Below are positions 49,093 to 60,093 of a stretch of 64,000 nt of DNA, in pieces. Location: NCBI RefSeq assembly GCF_028993575.1, contig NZ_CP118615.1:4121001-4185000 (forward strand), written 5' to 3'. Position numbers and translations under genes: made by a program. Position 1 is the first letter of the stretch. Every line of letters begins with the position of its first letter. The stretch comes from Micromonospora cathayae (lineage in GTDB: Bacteria > Actinomycetota > Actinomycetes > Mycobacteriales > Micromonosporaceae). A model generated the notes under the pieces. The model was not told where the DNA came from and did no database searches. It saw only the letters and a program-made list of their open reading frames with translations.

Positions 49093-49782
49093 CTGAGCAG
49101 CTCGCATCCCGCCGCCGTGCTCTTCGACATGGACGGCACGCTGGTCGACAGTGAGAAACTGTGGGACGTCGCCCTGTACGAGTTGGCCGCCGAGTACGGT
49201 GGCGCGCTCTCGGATGCGGCCCGGCGGGCCATGGTGGGCACGAGCATGGCGGTGTCCATGCTGATCCTGCACGAGGACCTGGCCCAGCCGTGGCGGGATC
49301 CGGCGGCCAGCGCCGCCTGGATCGACGCCCGGATCGTGGAGCTGTTCCGTACCGGTCTGCGGTGGCGGCCCGGCGCGTTGGCCCTGCTGGATGCGGTCCG
49401 GGTGGCCGGCGTGCCGACCGCTCTGGTGACCTCCAGTGGCCGGCGGCTGGTGGAGGTGGCCCTGGATACGTTGGGTCGGCACAACTTCGACGCGGTGGTG
49501 TGTGGCGACGAGGTGGAGTCGGCGAAGCCGCACCCGGAGCCGTACCTGACCGCGGCCCGGCTGCTCGGCGTGCCGATCGGGCGGTGTGTGGCGATCGAGG
49601 ACTCGCCGGCCGGGGTGGCCAGCGCGGTGGCCGCCGGGGCGGCGGTGCTGGCCGTGCCGGCGGAGGTGCCCCTCGACGCGGTCGACGGCGTGCACCTGCG
49701 GGACAGCCTGACCGGGGTGGATCTGGCGGTGTTGGCGGCCCTGCTCACCCCGCCGCCACCCCCGCCCGGGTCCGATCGGTAG
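49093..49782 (+). CDS. HAD-superfamily hydrolase (phosphoglycolate/beta-PGM-like), probable CTG start
   Basis: 229 aa from CTG 49093; a GGGGAGGA ribosome-binding site ends 5 nt upstream. The only other in-frame start is GTG 49045, which has no such site. HAD motifs: motif I AVLFDMDGTLVDS, motif II TALVTSSGRR, motif III K in VESAKPHPEPYL, motif IV CVAIEDSPAGVASA. It resembles the family of beta-phosphoglucomutase-like and phosphoglycolate phosphatase-like enzymes. Its substrate is unknown. The Pro-rich C-terminus PPPPPPGSDR is a simple tail. Confidence 0.87.
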   Translation: MSSSHPAAVLFDMDGTLVDSEKLWDVALYELAAEYGGALSDAARRAMVGTSMAVSMLILHEDLAQPWRDPAASAAWIDARIVELFRTGLRWRPGALALLDAVRVAGVPTALVTSSGRRLVEVALDTLGRHNFDAVVCGDEVESAKPHPEPYLTAARLLGVPIGRCVAIEDSPAGVASAVAAGAAVLAVPAEVPLDAVDGVHLRDSLTGVDLAVLAALLTPPPPPPGSDR

Positions 49783-49843
49783 GCCTCCCGCCCAGGGCCG
49801 GTCCCCCGCCCGGGACCGGGCAGGGGAACCGACCGGGACACCG

Positions 49844-49889
49844 GTCCGTGGGTCCCCCCGGCCGTGCGACGGCGGAGGGACCCACGGAC
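49844..49889. terminator. Bidirectional hairpin between convergent HAD and permease genes
   Basis: A 13-bp perfect stem (49844-49856 with 49877-49889) and a 20-nt loop separate two convergent genes. Confidence 0.7.
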
Positions 49890-49893
49890 GGGA

Positions 49894-52440
49894 TCAGTCG
49901 TGGGCGATGGCGCCGAGGACGTTGATCCGGGCGGCCCGGATCGCCGGTACGACGGCGGCGACCACCCCGATCAGCGCGGCCAGGCCCAGGAACAGGGCCA
50001 TCTGCGACCAGGGCAGGACCAGGTCGGTGATGCCCTCGTCCTTGAGGGCCTCGACCACGGCCGCGCCGAGACCGGTGCCGACCACGATGCCGAGCAGCGC
50101 GCCGAACACCGAGATCACCACCGCCTCGACGGTGATCATCCGCATGGTCTGGGCGCGGCGCAGTCCGATGGCCCGCAGCAGGCCCAGCTCCCGGGTGCGT
50201 TCCAGCACCGACAGGGCGAGGGTGTTGATGATCCCGAGGACGGCGATCACGATGGCCAGCGTCAGCAGGATCTGGATCATGGTGAGGAGCTGGTCGAAGC
50301 CGCTGGTCTGCTGTTCGACGTAGGCGGCCCGGTCGACCACCGACACCTCCGGGCTGTCGGCGACCAGCGCGTCCAGTTGGGCCTGCACCCGGGCCTGGTC
50401 GGCACCGTCGGCGAGCTGCACCAGCGCCAGGTACGCCTGCGGCACCGTGAAGTCGGTGGCGCTCTCCCGGGGCAGCAGGTACGAGCCGGGCAGCTGGTCC
50501 TCCGGCACGATCGCCGACACCGTGTAGGTGTGTTCGGCGCCCCGGGAGTACCGGATGGTGAGGGTGTCCCCGATGGCCTTGCCGCGGTTCTTCGCGAGCG
50601 GTTCACTCAGCGCGATCTGGTCGGGTCGCAGCGTGTCGAGGCTGCCGGCGGTGGCCTGCGCGCCGTAGATGCGCTGCACGGCGGCCAGGTCGGAGGCGGC
50701 GTTGACGTAGCGTCGTTCCCCGTCGACCTCGGCGAAGTCGTTGAACAGGCCCAGCGCGGCGCTCACCCCGGGCAGCGCGGCGGCCTTGTCCACCACGGCC
50801 GGGTCGAAGGTGGGCTGCCGGGGTCCGGTCTGCGCGCCGGAGATCGCCAGTTCCGCGTCGAGGTTGTCCTCGACCTGTCCGGCGATGCTGGACTTGGCCG
50901 AGTCGAGGATCACCGTGACGCCGGTGACCAGGGCGATGCCGACCATCAGCGCGGCGGCGGTGATGGCGGTGCGGCGCGGGTTGCGACCCGAGTTGAGCCG
51001 GCCCAGCTTGCCCGGCACCGACCAGGCGAACAGCGCGCCCAGCAGGGACACCACCGGCCGGCTGATCAGCGGGGTCAGCAGCGCCACCCCGACGAAGGCG
51101 AACAGCACCCCGCCGAGGATGGTGGCGAGGGTCTGCCCGCCGGCGTTGCCGGTGAGCCCGAGCGCCAGCAGCGCCGCCCCGATGGTGGTGACCACCGCGC
51201 CGGCCACGGTGACCTTCGTCAACGGCCGGTCGGGGGTGGCGACGTCCTGCATGGCGGCGATCGGGGGGATCCGGGCGGCCCGCAGCGCCGGCAGCAGCGC
51301 CGCGACCAGCGTGATCAGCATGCCGACCGCGAAGGCGCTGATCACCGCCGCCGGGGGCACCGCGATGCCGGCCAGCGCCAGGTCACCGCCGAGCTGCCCG
51401 AACAGGTACGCCAGCAGCGCGCCCACGCCGACGCCGGCGGCCAGGCCGAGTAGTGAGGCGAGCAGCCCCACCGCGAGGGCCTCCAGCACCACCGAGCCGA
51501 TGATCTGCCGGCCGCTGGCCCCGATGGCGCGCATCAGCGCCAGTTCCCGGGTCCGCTGCGCCACGATGATGGAGAACGTGTTGAGGATGAGGAAGGTGCC
51601 GACGAGCAGCGCCACCCCGGCGAAGCCGAGCAGGATGCGGTTGAAGAAGGACAGCCCCTCCTTCAGTCCGGCGGACGCGTCGTCGGAGAGCTGCCGGCCG
51701 GTCTTCACGTCGTACCGGTCGCCGAGGGCGGCGGTGATGTCGTCGCGCAGCGCTTCGGGGCGTACCCCGGCGGCGGCCTCGACGGCGACGCTGCTGACGG
51801 TGCCGGGCTTGCCGAGCATCAGCTCCTGCGCGACCGGGGTGGTGAACGCGATGTTCTGCGCGCCGCCGATGCTGTCCCGGTCGCCGCTGAAACCGAAGAC
51901 CCCGACCACGGTGAACTCGCGTTTCGGCGCGAGGGTCAGCACCCCGACCCGGTCACCGACGGCGACCTTCCCGGCTTCGGCCAGGCCGGCGTTGATGGCG
52001 ATCTCGTCGGCGGCCTGCGGTCCGCGTCCCTCACGGAGCTGGATCAGGTCGCTCTCGCCGAGCCAGTTCTGACCGAACTGCGGTGCGCCCAGGGTGCCGA
52101 CGACCTTGCCGTTGCCGCCGATGAGCCGGGCGCCGTCGGCGCTGACCATGCCGGTCGCCTCGGCCACCCCGGGTACGGCGGCGACCTGGTCGACGACGGT
52201 GGCCGGGAACGGTACGGCGCTCAGCGGGGTCTCGTTGCCGCCGGCGATGTTCGGTTTGGCGGCGACGTTGACGTCGAGTTCCTCGAACGCGTCGGCGAAG
52301 ATCGCGTCGAAGGAGCGGCCGAGGGTGTCGGTGAGCACGAAGGAGCCGGAGACGAACATCACCCCGAGCACCACCGCCAGCCCGGAGAGGATGAGCCGGA
52401 CCTTGCGGGCCAGCAGGCTCTTCAGCGTGGCCCGGAACAT
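49894..52440 (-). CDS. ABC transporter permease (FtsX/MacB-like, two FtsX domains)
   Basis: 848 aa from ATG 52440, sharing one base with the ATPase stop (TGATG). It has an N-terminal transmembrane helix (VRLILSGLAVVLGVMFVSGSFVL), a MacB-like periplasmic domain (about 40-260), then FtsX-type helices (ILLGFAGVALLVGTFLILNTFSIIVAQRTRELALMRAIGAS), a second periplasmic domain and a second FtsX block (LGIINTLALSVLERTRELGLLRAIGLRRAQTMRMI). Such permeases drive export of, or resistance to, antibiotics or lipids rather than classic import. Partner ATPase is directly upstream and the adjacent two-component system may regulate both. Confidence 0.92.
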   Translation of the reverse strand: MFRATLKSLLARKVRLILSGLAVVLGVMFVSGSFVLTDTLGRSFDAIFADAFEELDVNVAAKPNIAGGNETPLSAVPFPATVVDQVAAVPGVAEATGMVSADGARLIGGNGKVVGTLGAPQFGQNWLGESDLIQLREGRGPQAADEIAINAGLAEAGKVAVGDRVGVLTLAPKREFTVVGVFGFSGDRDSIGGAQNIAFTTPVAQELMLGKPGTVSSVAVEAAAGVRPEALRDDITAALGDRYDVKTGRQLSDDASAGLKEGLSFFNRILLGFAGVALLVGTFLILNTFSIIVAQRTRELALMRAIGASGRQIIGSVVLEALAVGLLASLLGLAAGVGVGALLAYLFGQLGGDLALAGIAVPPAAVISAFAVGMLITLVAALLPALRAARIPPIAAMQDVATPDRPLTKVTVAGAVVTTIGAALLALGLTGNAGGQTLATILGGVLFAFVGVALLTPLISRPVVSLLGALFAWSVPGKLGRLNSGRNPRRTAITAAALMVGIALVTGVTVILDSAKSSIAGQVEDNLDAELAISGAQTGPRQPTFDPAVVDKAAALPGVSAALGLFNDFAEVDGERRYVNAASDLAAVQRIYGAQATAGSLDTLRPDQIALSEPLAKNRGKAIGDTLTIRYSRGAEHTYTVSAIVPEDQLPGSYLLPRESATDFTVPQAYLALVQLADGADQARVQAQLDALVADSPEVSVVDRAAYVEQQTSGFDQLLTMIQILLTLAIVIAVLGIINTLALSVLERTRELGLLRAIGLRRAQTMRMITVEAVVISVFGALLGIVVGTGLGAAVVEALKDEGITDLVLPWSQMALFLGLAALIGVVAAVVPAIRAARINVLGAIAHD

Positions 52441-53210
52441 CAGCCGGTCACCTCGGTGACCGGGGTGTCCAGCTTCTTCATGGTGTCCAGCACCGTGTCG
52501 GCGGTCGGCTCGATCAGCTCGGAGACGATCTGCCCGTCGGCGAGGAAGACCACCCGGTCGGCGTACGCGGCGGCCACCGGGTCGTGGGTGACCATGACGA
52601 TGGTCTGCCCGTGCTCGCGGACCGAGTTCCGCAGGAACCGCAGCACCTCCGCGCCGGAGCGGGAGTCCAGGTTGCCGGTCGGCTCGTCGGCGAAGATCAC
52701 GTCCGGGCGGGAGACCAGGGCCCGGGCGCAGGCCACCCGCTGCTGCTGGCCGCCGGAGAGCTGCGCCGGCCGGTGGTCCAGCCGGTCCCGCAGCCCGACC
52801 GTGTCGATGACCGTGTCGTACCAGGCCGGGTCGGGTTTGCGGCCGGCGATCGACAGCGGCAGCAGGATGTTCTCCTTCGCGGTCAGCGTCGGCAGCAGGT
52901 TGAACTGCTGGAAGATGAAGCCGACCTGGTCACGGCGCAGCTTCGTCAGGCCGGCGTCCTTCAGCCCGGTGACCGTGGTGTCGCCGATCGCCACCGTGCC
53001 CCGGGTGACCGAGTCCAGCCCGGCGAGGCAGTGCATCAACGTCGACTTGCCCGACCCGGACGGGCCCATGATCGCGGTGAACCGGCCGCGTTCGAACTCC
53101 ACACTGACTCCGCGCAGCGCGAGGACCTGTGCCTCGCCGCTGCCGTACACCTTCCACACGTCGCTGGCACGGGCCGCGACCTGCGCCTGACGGTCCACCG
53201 CAGTGGTCAC
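52440..53210 (-). CDS. ABC transporter ATP-binding protein (LolD/MacB type)
   Basis: 256 aa from GTG 53210, after GAGGGGGAAC; an in-frame upstream extension lacks a ribosome-binding site. Walker A (MGPSGSGKST), the Q-loop (GFIFQQFNLLPTLTA), signature (LSGGQQQRVACARA), Walker B (DVIFADEPTGNLDSRS) and H-loop (VMVTHDPVAAAYAD) are intact. The family pairs with FtsX-like permeases, as here, to extrude substrates from the membrane. The 305-bp upstream region holds a 12-bp perfect palindrome that is probably its operator. Confidence 0.95.
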   Translation of the reverse strand: MTTAVDRQAQVAARASDVWKVYGSGEAQVLALRGVSVEFERGRFTAIMGPSGSGKSTLMHCLAGLDSVTRGTVAIGDTTVTGLKDAGLTKLRRDQVGFIFQQFNLLPTLTAKENILLPLSIAGRKPDPAWYDTVIDTVGLRDRLDHRPAQLSGGQQQRVACARALVSRPDVIFADEPTGNLDSRSGAEVLRFLRNSVREHGQTIVMVTHDPVAAAYADRVVFLADGQIVSELIEPTADTVLDTMKKLDTPVTEVTG

Positions 53211-53515
53211 CGTTCCCCCTCGAGTAGGTTCCTGTCGCCGCACCGCCCCCGCTGGCCGGTACGGCCTGTTTCTCATCCTCGGTGCCGGGCCGGGGTGATC
53301 CGTCCGTCCGTAGGCGGACCGGGAACGGATTTCCCGCTGCGGGTCAGGCCCCGATCCGTACTCAGGGTCACCCCTGAGTACGGTCCGGACGGTGCCGGCC
53401 CGGCTGACGCTAGGCTAGGAGCTGACGCCGCGTCAGGGTCCAACGACCGTACCGGAGGGCCTGACCCGCCCGTGACGCTACGTGGTCCCGTCAACCGGAT
53501 TGGTGGGGACGTCGG
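53211..53515. other. 305-bp intergenic region before the ABC transporter operon
   Basis: There is no convincing ORF. The region holds the palindrome at 53356-53383, another short palindrome GACGCCGCGTC at about 53424-53434, and a direct GCTGACGC repeat. It is the upstream region of the ABC transporter operon and lies against the 3' end of the response-regulator gene. Confidence 0.5.
53356..53383. promoter_or_regulatory. 12-bp perfect palindromic operator with 4-bp centre
   Basis: CCGTACTCAGGG (53356-53367) and CCCTGAGTACGG (53372-53383) flank TCAC. It lies 146-173 nt before the ABC ATPase start, in the region between the transporter and the two-component system, so it may be the binding site of the LuxR-type response regulator. 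Confidence 0.65.
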
Positions 53516-54196
53516 TCAGGCCCGGGGACGGACCAGCCCGGTCTCGTAGGCCAGCACCACCGCCTGGACCCGGTCCCGGAGGCCGAGCTTGGTCAACACG
53601 TGTCCCACGTGGGTCTTGATGGTGGTCTCGCTGACCGACAACGCCCGGGCGATCTCCGCGTTGGACAGGCCCCGGGCGACCTGGACCAGCACCTCCCGTT
53701 CCCGTTCGGTCAGCGACGCCAACGTCTTCGGTGGCGTGTGCGACGGATCGGGCAGCAGGTCGGCGAACCGGTCCAGCAGCCGCCGCAGGATCCGTGGCGC
53801 CACCACCGCCTCACCGGCGGCGACCGTGCGGATCGCGGTGACCAGGTCCTCGGCCGGTACGTCCTTGGCGAGGAAGCCGCTGGCCCCGGCCCGCAGCGCC
53901 CCCACCACGTACTCGTCCAGGTCGAAGGTGGTGAGGATCAGCACCCGCACCGGCAGCCGCGCGTCGACGATCGCCCGGGTGGCGGCCACCCCGTCCATCC
54001 GGGGCATCCGGATGTCCATCAGCACCACGTCGGGCAGCAGCCGCCGGGCCAGGTCCACCGCCTCCGCGCCGTCCCCGGCCTCGGCGACGATGTCCAGGTC
54101 GTCCTCCGCGCCGAGCACCATCCGGAAGCCGGTACGCAGCAGCGGCTGGTCGTCGGCGAGCAGCACCCGCACCGGCCGGCTCGTGCCCTCGGTCAT
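53516..54196 (-). CDS. NarL/LuxR-family response regulator
   Basis: 226 aa from ATG 54196, overlapping the histidine kinase stop by 4 nt (ATGA). The receiver domain has PVRVLLADDQPLLRTGF with acidic pocket Asp15 and Asp16, phosphoacceptor Asp61 (VLMDIRMPRMDG) and Lys near residue 111 (FLAKD). The LuxR helix-turn-helix SLTEREREVLVQVARGLSNAEIARALSVSETTIKTHVGHVLTKLGLRDR ends the protein. It pairs with the kinase directly upstream and probably controls the ABC transporter next to it. Confidence 0.93.
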   Translation of the reverse strand: MTEGTSRPVRVLLADDQPLLRTGFRMVLGAEDDLDIVAEAGDGAEAVDLARRLLPDVVLMDIRMPRMDGVAATRAIVDARLPVRVLILTTFDLDEYVVGALRAGASGFLAKDVPAEDLVTAIRTVAAGEAVVAPRILRRLLDRFADLLPDPSHTPPKTLASLTEREREVLVQVARGLSNAEIARALSVSETTIKTHVGHVLTKLGLRDRVQAVVLAYETGLVRPRA

Positions 54197-55410
54197 TCGG
54201 TTCTCCTGCCGTGCCGTGCGCTCGGACCGCCGTCGGCGGCGAGCTGGTCCATCGGTAACGTGGCGCGCACCTGGAAGCCGCCGCCGGGGCGGCGACCGGT
54301 GTGCAGGACCCCACCGTAGAGGCCGACCCGTTCGCGCATCCCGACCAGGCCGTGCCCGATCCGGTCGGGTTCCCGACCCGGCCCCCGGCCGGTGTCGGTG
54401 ACCTCCACCACCAGCCACACCTCGCCGAACAGCAGCCGTACCTGGGCGGTCGCCGGTCCGGCGTGCTTGAGGGCGTTGGTCAGCGCCTCCTGCACGATCC
54501 GGTAGACGGTCAACGTCACCCCCTCCTCCAACGGGCCGGGGGTGCCCTCGACGGTGAGCGTCACCGGCAGCCCCGCCTCCCGTACCTGCTCGGTCAGGGC
54601 GGCGAGGCCGGCCAGTCCGGGCTGCGGGGTCAGCTCGGCGACCGGCTCGTCGGTGCGCAGCACGTCCAGCAGCCGGCGCATCTCGCGCAGCGTGGCCCGG
54701 CTGGTGTCCTCGATGGTGGCGATCGCCTCGTCGGCGGCGTCCGGGTCCCGGCGCAGCACCCGACGGGCGCCGGTGGCGAGCACCCCCATCACGCTGACGT
54801 GGTGGGCCACCACGTCGTGCAGTTCCCGGGCGATGCGCCGCCGCTCGTCGGCGACCGCCTGCTCGGCCAGGGACCGCTGGTTGGCCTCGGCGACCCGGGC
54901 CCGTTCCCGCAGCGCCTCCGTGGAGGCCCGCCGGGCGTGCACCGCCCGTCCCACCGCGAACACCCCCACCGCGACCAGGACGTTGTTCAGCACCGCGGCG
55001 GTCGGGGACACCTCCAGCACGCTCTCCAGCGGGGCCACCACGTTGAGCACCATCACCGGCACCCACAGCACCACCGTCGCGACGATCGCCGGCCGCAGCG
55101 AACGGTTCGCCGCCATGGTGTACGTGAGCACCACGAACGTGAGGCTCTGCGTGGTCGGGGCGTACCCGAGCACGGCCGGCAGGATCAGCGTCGCCACCGC
55201 CGCGCCGACCGCCACCCAGGGCACGACCCGGCGTACCGCCACCGGGGCGGCGCACAGCACGCTCCAGCCGATCGCCACCGGCAGCTGCCGGGGCCAGAAC
55301 TCGCGGGGGGTCACCAGGGTGAACGCCACGTCGAGCAGCACCAGCCCGGCCGCCGCGAGGATGTCCACGGCGAGCGGGTGGCGGCGCAGCCAGGGCGGTG
55401 CCTCGATCAC
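54193..55410 (-). CDS. Membrane sensor histidine kinase (HisKA_3 type)
   Basis: 405 aa from ATG 55410. About five hydrophobic segments lie in residues 13-155 (LAVDILAAAGLVLLDVAFTLV, AVGAAVATLILPAVLG, LTFVVLTYTMA, AIVATVVLWVPVMVLNVVA and LNNVLVAVGVFAVGRAV). The dimerisation/phosphoacceptor motif is RRIARELHDVVAHHVSVM with His198, followed by an ATPase domain with TVYRIVQEALTNALKHAG (N box), VEVTDTGRGPG (G1) and GHGLVGMRERVGLYGG (G2). It phosphorylates the coupled LuxR-type regulator. The signal is unknown; proximity suggests cell-envelope or antibiotic stress. Confidence 0.94.
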   Translation of the reverse strand: MIEAPPWLRRHPLAVDILAAAGLVLLDVAFTLVTPREFWPRQLPVAIGWSVLCAAPVAVRRVVPWVAVGAAVATLILPAVLGYAPTTQSLTFVVLTYTMAANRSLRPAIVATVVLWVPVMVLNVVAPLESVLEVSPTAAVLNNVLVAVGVFAVGRAVHARRASTEALRERARVAEANQRSLAEQAVADERRRIARELHDVVAHHVSVMGVLATGARRVLRRDPDAADEAIATIEDTSRATLREMRRLLDVLRTDEPVAELTPQPGLAGLAALTEQVREAGLPVTLTVEGTPGPLEEGVTLTVYRIVQEALTNALKHAGPATAQVRLLFGEVWLVVEVTDTGRGPGREPDRIGHGLVGMRERVGLYGGVLHTGRRPGGGFQVRATLPMDQLAADGGPSARHGRRTE

Positions 55411-55585
55411 ATCACGACGCTAGCTGCCACCGGGGCGCAGTGATCGTCGCCCACGACGAACCCGGGCTCATCCTCGCGGAGGAGAACCACTCGTCCGTAC
55501 GGGCCCGGCCGGCCGGCACCCGTCGGCGCCGGGGCCACCCGGTTGGCCTCCGTCGTGGCGGCCTGTGGGGGTCACCGGTCCGCCG

Positions 55586-56506
55586 TCACTCGTCGGCGCC
55601 GGGGGCGGCCGGCCGGGACCGCGCGTCCTGGAGCGGGTCACCGGCCCCCGCCTCCGGGAACGGCGGCGGGGTGCCGCCGAACGTCGGGCAGAGCGCCTGG
55701 TGGCTGCACCAGTCACAGAGCCGGCTCGGCCGGGGCCGGAAGTCCCGCTGCTCGGTGGCCTGCTCGATCGCCCGCCACAACGCCACCACGGTCCGCTCGA
55801 ACCGGGCCAGCTCCTCGGCGTCCGGGGTGTAGTCGCAGACCTCGGCGTCGCGCAGGTAGAGCAGCCGCAGCACCCGCGGCACCACGCCCCGGGTCCGCCA
55901 CAGCACCAGGGCGTAGAACTTGAGCTGGAACAGGGCGCGCGCCTCGAACGTCTCGCGGGGCGCGCCGCCGGTCTTGTAGTCGACCACCCGCAGCGCCCCG
56001 TCCGGAGCCACGTCGAGCCGGTCCAGGTAGCCCCGGATCAGCAGCTCGTCGTCGACCACCGCGGAGATCAGCGCCTCCCGCTCGGCCGGCTCCAGCCGGC
56101 GCGGGTCCTCGACGGTGAAGTAGCCCTCCAGCAGCGCGGCGGCGGAGCGGAGGAACTCCGTCCGGGCGGCCGGATCGTCGTCGTCGCCGAACAGCGCGGC
56201 CAGCTCCGGCTGCTCGGTGACCAGCCGGTCCCACTGCGGGGCGACAAGGTCACCGGCCGCCGTCGGCGTGCGGCCCGCGGCGGGCAGGTCGAACAGCCGC
56301 TCCAGCACGGCGTGCACCAGGGTGCCCCGGGCCTGCTCCATGCTGGGCCGCTCCGGCAGCCGGTCGATGCTGCGGAACCGGTAGAGCAGCGGGCAGGTCT
56401 TGAAGTCGGCGGCCCGCGACGGGGACAGCGACGCCCGTACCGTCGGCGGCACCGCCACCGCGGCCGTCTCCTGCTGGGTGGTGGTGGTCACCGGTTGCGC
56501 CGTCAT
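55586..56506 (-). CDS. RecB-like PD-(D/E)XK nuclease with cysteine cluster
   Basis: 306 aa from ATG 56506. Nuclease core: SPSRAADFKTCPLLYRFRSIDRLPE at the N-terminus, ARGTLVHAVLERLFDLP (His motif), then VVDYKTGGAPRETF with the D-(x)-D/E-x-K residues (DYKTG) and FQLKFYALVL. The C-terminal cysteines in LCDWCSHQALCPTF, together with the N-terminal TCPLLYRF cysteine, fit an AddB/Cas4-like Fe-S cluster. It is a stand-alone nuclease domain, not fused to a helicase. It diverges from the site-2 protease gene; both have leaderless-type promoters. Confidence 0.88.
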   Translation of the reverse strand: MTAQPVTTTTQQETAAVAVPPTVRASLSPSRAADFKTCPLLYRFRSIDRLPERPSMEQARGTLVHAVLERLFDLPAAGRTPTAAGDLVAPQWDRLVTEQPELAALFGDDDDPAARTEFLRSAAALLEGYFTVEDPRRLEPAEREALISAVVDDELLIRGYLDRLDVAPDGALRVVDYKTGGAPRETFEARALFQLKFYALVLWRTRGVVPRVLRLLYLRDAEVCDYTPDAEELARFERTVVALWRAIEQATEQRDFRPRPSRLCDWCSHQALCPTFGGTPPPFPEAGAGDPLQDARSRPAAPGADE

Positions 56507-56513
56507 GCCCCGA

Positions 56514-56519
56514 AGGTTA
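56514..56519 (-). promoter_or_regulatory. Candidate -10 element (TAACCT)
   Basis: On the minus strand TAACCT ends 7 nt before ATG 56506, a leaderless geometry for the nuclease gene. Confidence 0.45.
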
Positions 56520-56590
56520 GGCCACCGGTGTGACACCGACAGCGCGCCGCACCGCGGGACCAGCCTGACCGGGCACCGGCCCGAGGTCCG

Positions 56591-58900
<2,310 letters not shown>

Positions 58901-58943
58901 CGGTCGCGCCGGAAGCGGACGCCGAGCGGAGGGAGGCGGTGTC

Positions 58944-59516
58944 ATGAGCCGACCGGGTATCGGCGGCGGTGACCTGCCCGCGGTCTTCCCGGACTGGTCG
59001 CCGTACCAGGATCTCGAGTCGGCGGCCCGTGCCTACCTGCGGGACCCGGACGTGGCGCTGGAGGCGCTCGGCGGGGTGCTGCGCGGCGCGTCCGTGCTCG
59101 GGTTCACCCTGGAACGCTTCGTCAACGAGGTCAACGGGGTGTGGCAGGAGGTGGTGGTCTGCGACGGCAGCCGGCTGATCCTCTGGCACGGTGAGGACGT
59201 GCCACCGGGGGAGGGGCCGCCCGGCTCGATGACCTCGTCACTGCGGGTGGTGCCGGTCTCCACGGTCACCGAGGTCGGTTGCCGTCGTCGCCTCACCCGG
59301 GCCGACGACGGCGGGATCCGGGTCGACAGCATCGACGTGTACCTGTTGCTGACGTCGCTGGACGAGGCGCCGCCCGGCGACGAGACGGTCGGCGCGCCCC
59401 GGCACGACGCGTTGCGGTTCGGCAAGACCCTCGACGACGGCGGCGCGGGACAGATCGCCCGGTTGGAGGAGTTCGCCCGGCTGGTCGCCTCGGTGGTCGG
59501 GCGGCCGGTGCTCTGA
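58944..59516 (+). CDS. DUF5998 family protein
   Basis: 190 aa from ATG 58944, after GGAGGGAGG. Sequence blocks FPDWSPYQDLESAARAYLRDPDVALEALGGVLRGASVLGFTLERFVNEVNGVWQEVVVCDGSRLILWHGED and VDSIDVYLLLTSLDE match the actinobacterial DUF5998 family found beside trmI and arc. It is an alpha/beta protein with no recognised catalytic site. It is 43 nt after trmI on the same strand. Confidence 0.88.
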   Translation: MSRPGIGGGDLPAVFPDWSPYQDLESAARAYLRDPDVALEALGGVLRGASVLGFTLERFVNEVNGVWQEVVVCDGSRLILWHGEDVPPGEGPPGSMTSSLRVVPVSTVTEVGCRRRLTRADDGGIRVDSIDVYLLLTSLDEAPPGDETVGAPRHDALRFGKTLDDGGAGQIARLEEFARLVASVVGRPVL

Positions 59517-59629
59517 ACGCCCGGCCGTCCCGTCCCCGGGCCGGGGTCGTTTCGTTGACGACGTGGCGCGGCTCGACGGGCCCGCCCGGGTCGGGGCCGG
59601 GTAGCCCCGGTCTGGCCGTGCGAGGTCGG

Positions 59630-59938
59630 TCAGTCGTCCTCGGCGTCCGGTCCGGCGACCTCGACGCCGTCGCCGCGCACCACGTGGATGCACTCGCCCG
59701 GGCACTCCTTCGCCGAGTCGATCACCTCGAGGCGCAGGTGGGCGGGGACGTCCACCCGCTCGCCCGGGTTCAGCCGCAGCTCGCCGTCGTCGCCCTTGAC
59801 GTATGCCAGGCCGTCGACGTCGAATTCGAAGACCTCGGGCGCGTACTGCACGCAGAGCCCGTCGCCCGTGCACAGATCCTGATCCACCCAGACCTGCAGC
59901 TGGTCCGTCGCGACCTCCGCCACCGGTGCACCCCCCAT
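59630..59938 (-). CDS. Ferredoxin
   Basis: 102 aa from ATG 59938 (an alternative in-frame start lies at 59956). Cysteine-cluster ferredoxin: [32 protein letters not shown] with Cys23 and Cys29, and [14 protein letters not shown] with Cys79 and Cys83. The spacing fits a [3Fe-4S] or [4Fe-4S] single-cluster ferredoxin of the mono-cluster actinobacterial type. It lies on the minus strand, between DUF5998 and arc. Confidence 0.88.
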   Translation of the reverse strand: MGGAPVAEVATDQLQVWVDQDLCTGDGLCVQYAPEVFEFDVDGLAYVKGDDGELRLNPGERVDVPAHLRLEVIDSAKECPGECIHVVRGDGVEVAGPDAEDD

Positions 59939-60093
59939 GCTCTGCCGTCCCACCACCCGACGGTACCCGAACCGCCCCCGACGCCCCGTTGGAGACCCCG
60001 GCGATCAAGGTTCAGGGCGTTGCGTGGGACCGAATCGGGCTCATAGCGGCTAGTGTTAGGGCAGAACGTTCAAGCCCCCCGGGGAGGTGGGAC

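Noticed and set aside
49864..51453. Plus-strand 529-aa open frame
   Set aside because: Antisense of the FtsX-type permease; no domain.
55586..56506. Cas4
   Set aside because: The Cys cluster and PD-(D/E)XK core resemble Cas4, but there is no CRISPR or other cas gene nearby; the layout is the common actinobacterial RecB-like protein.
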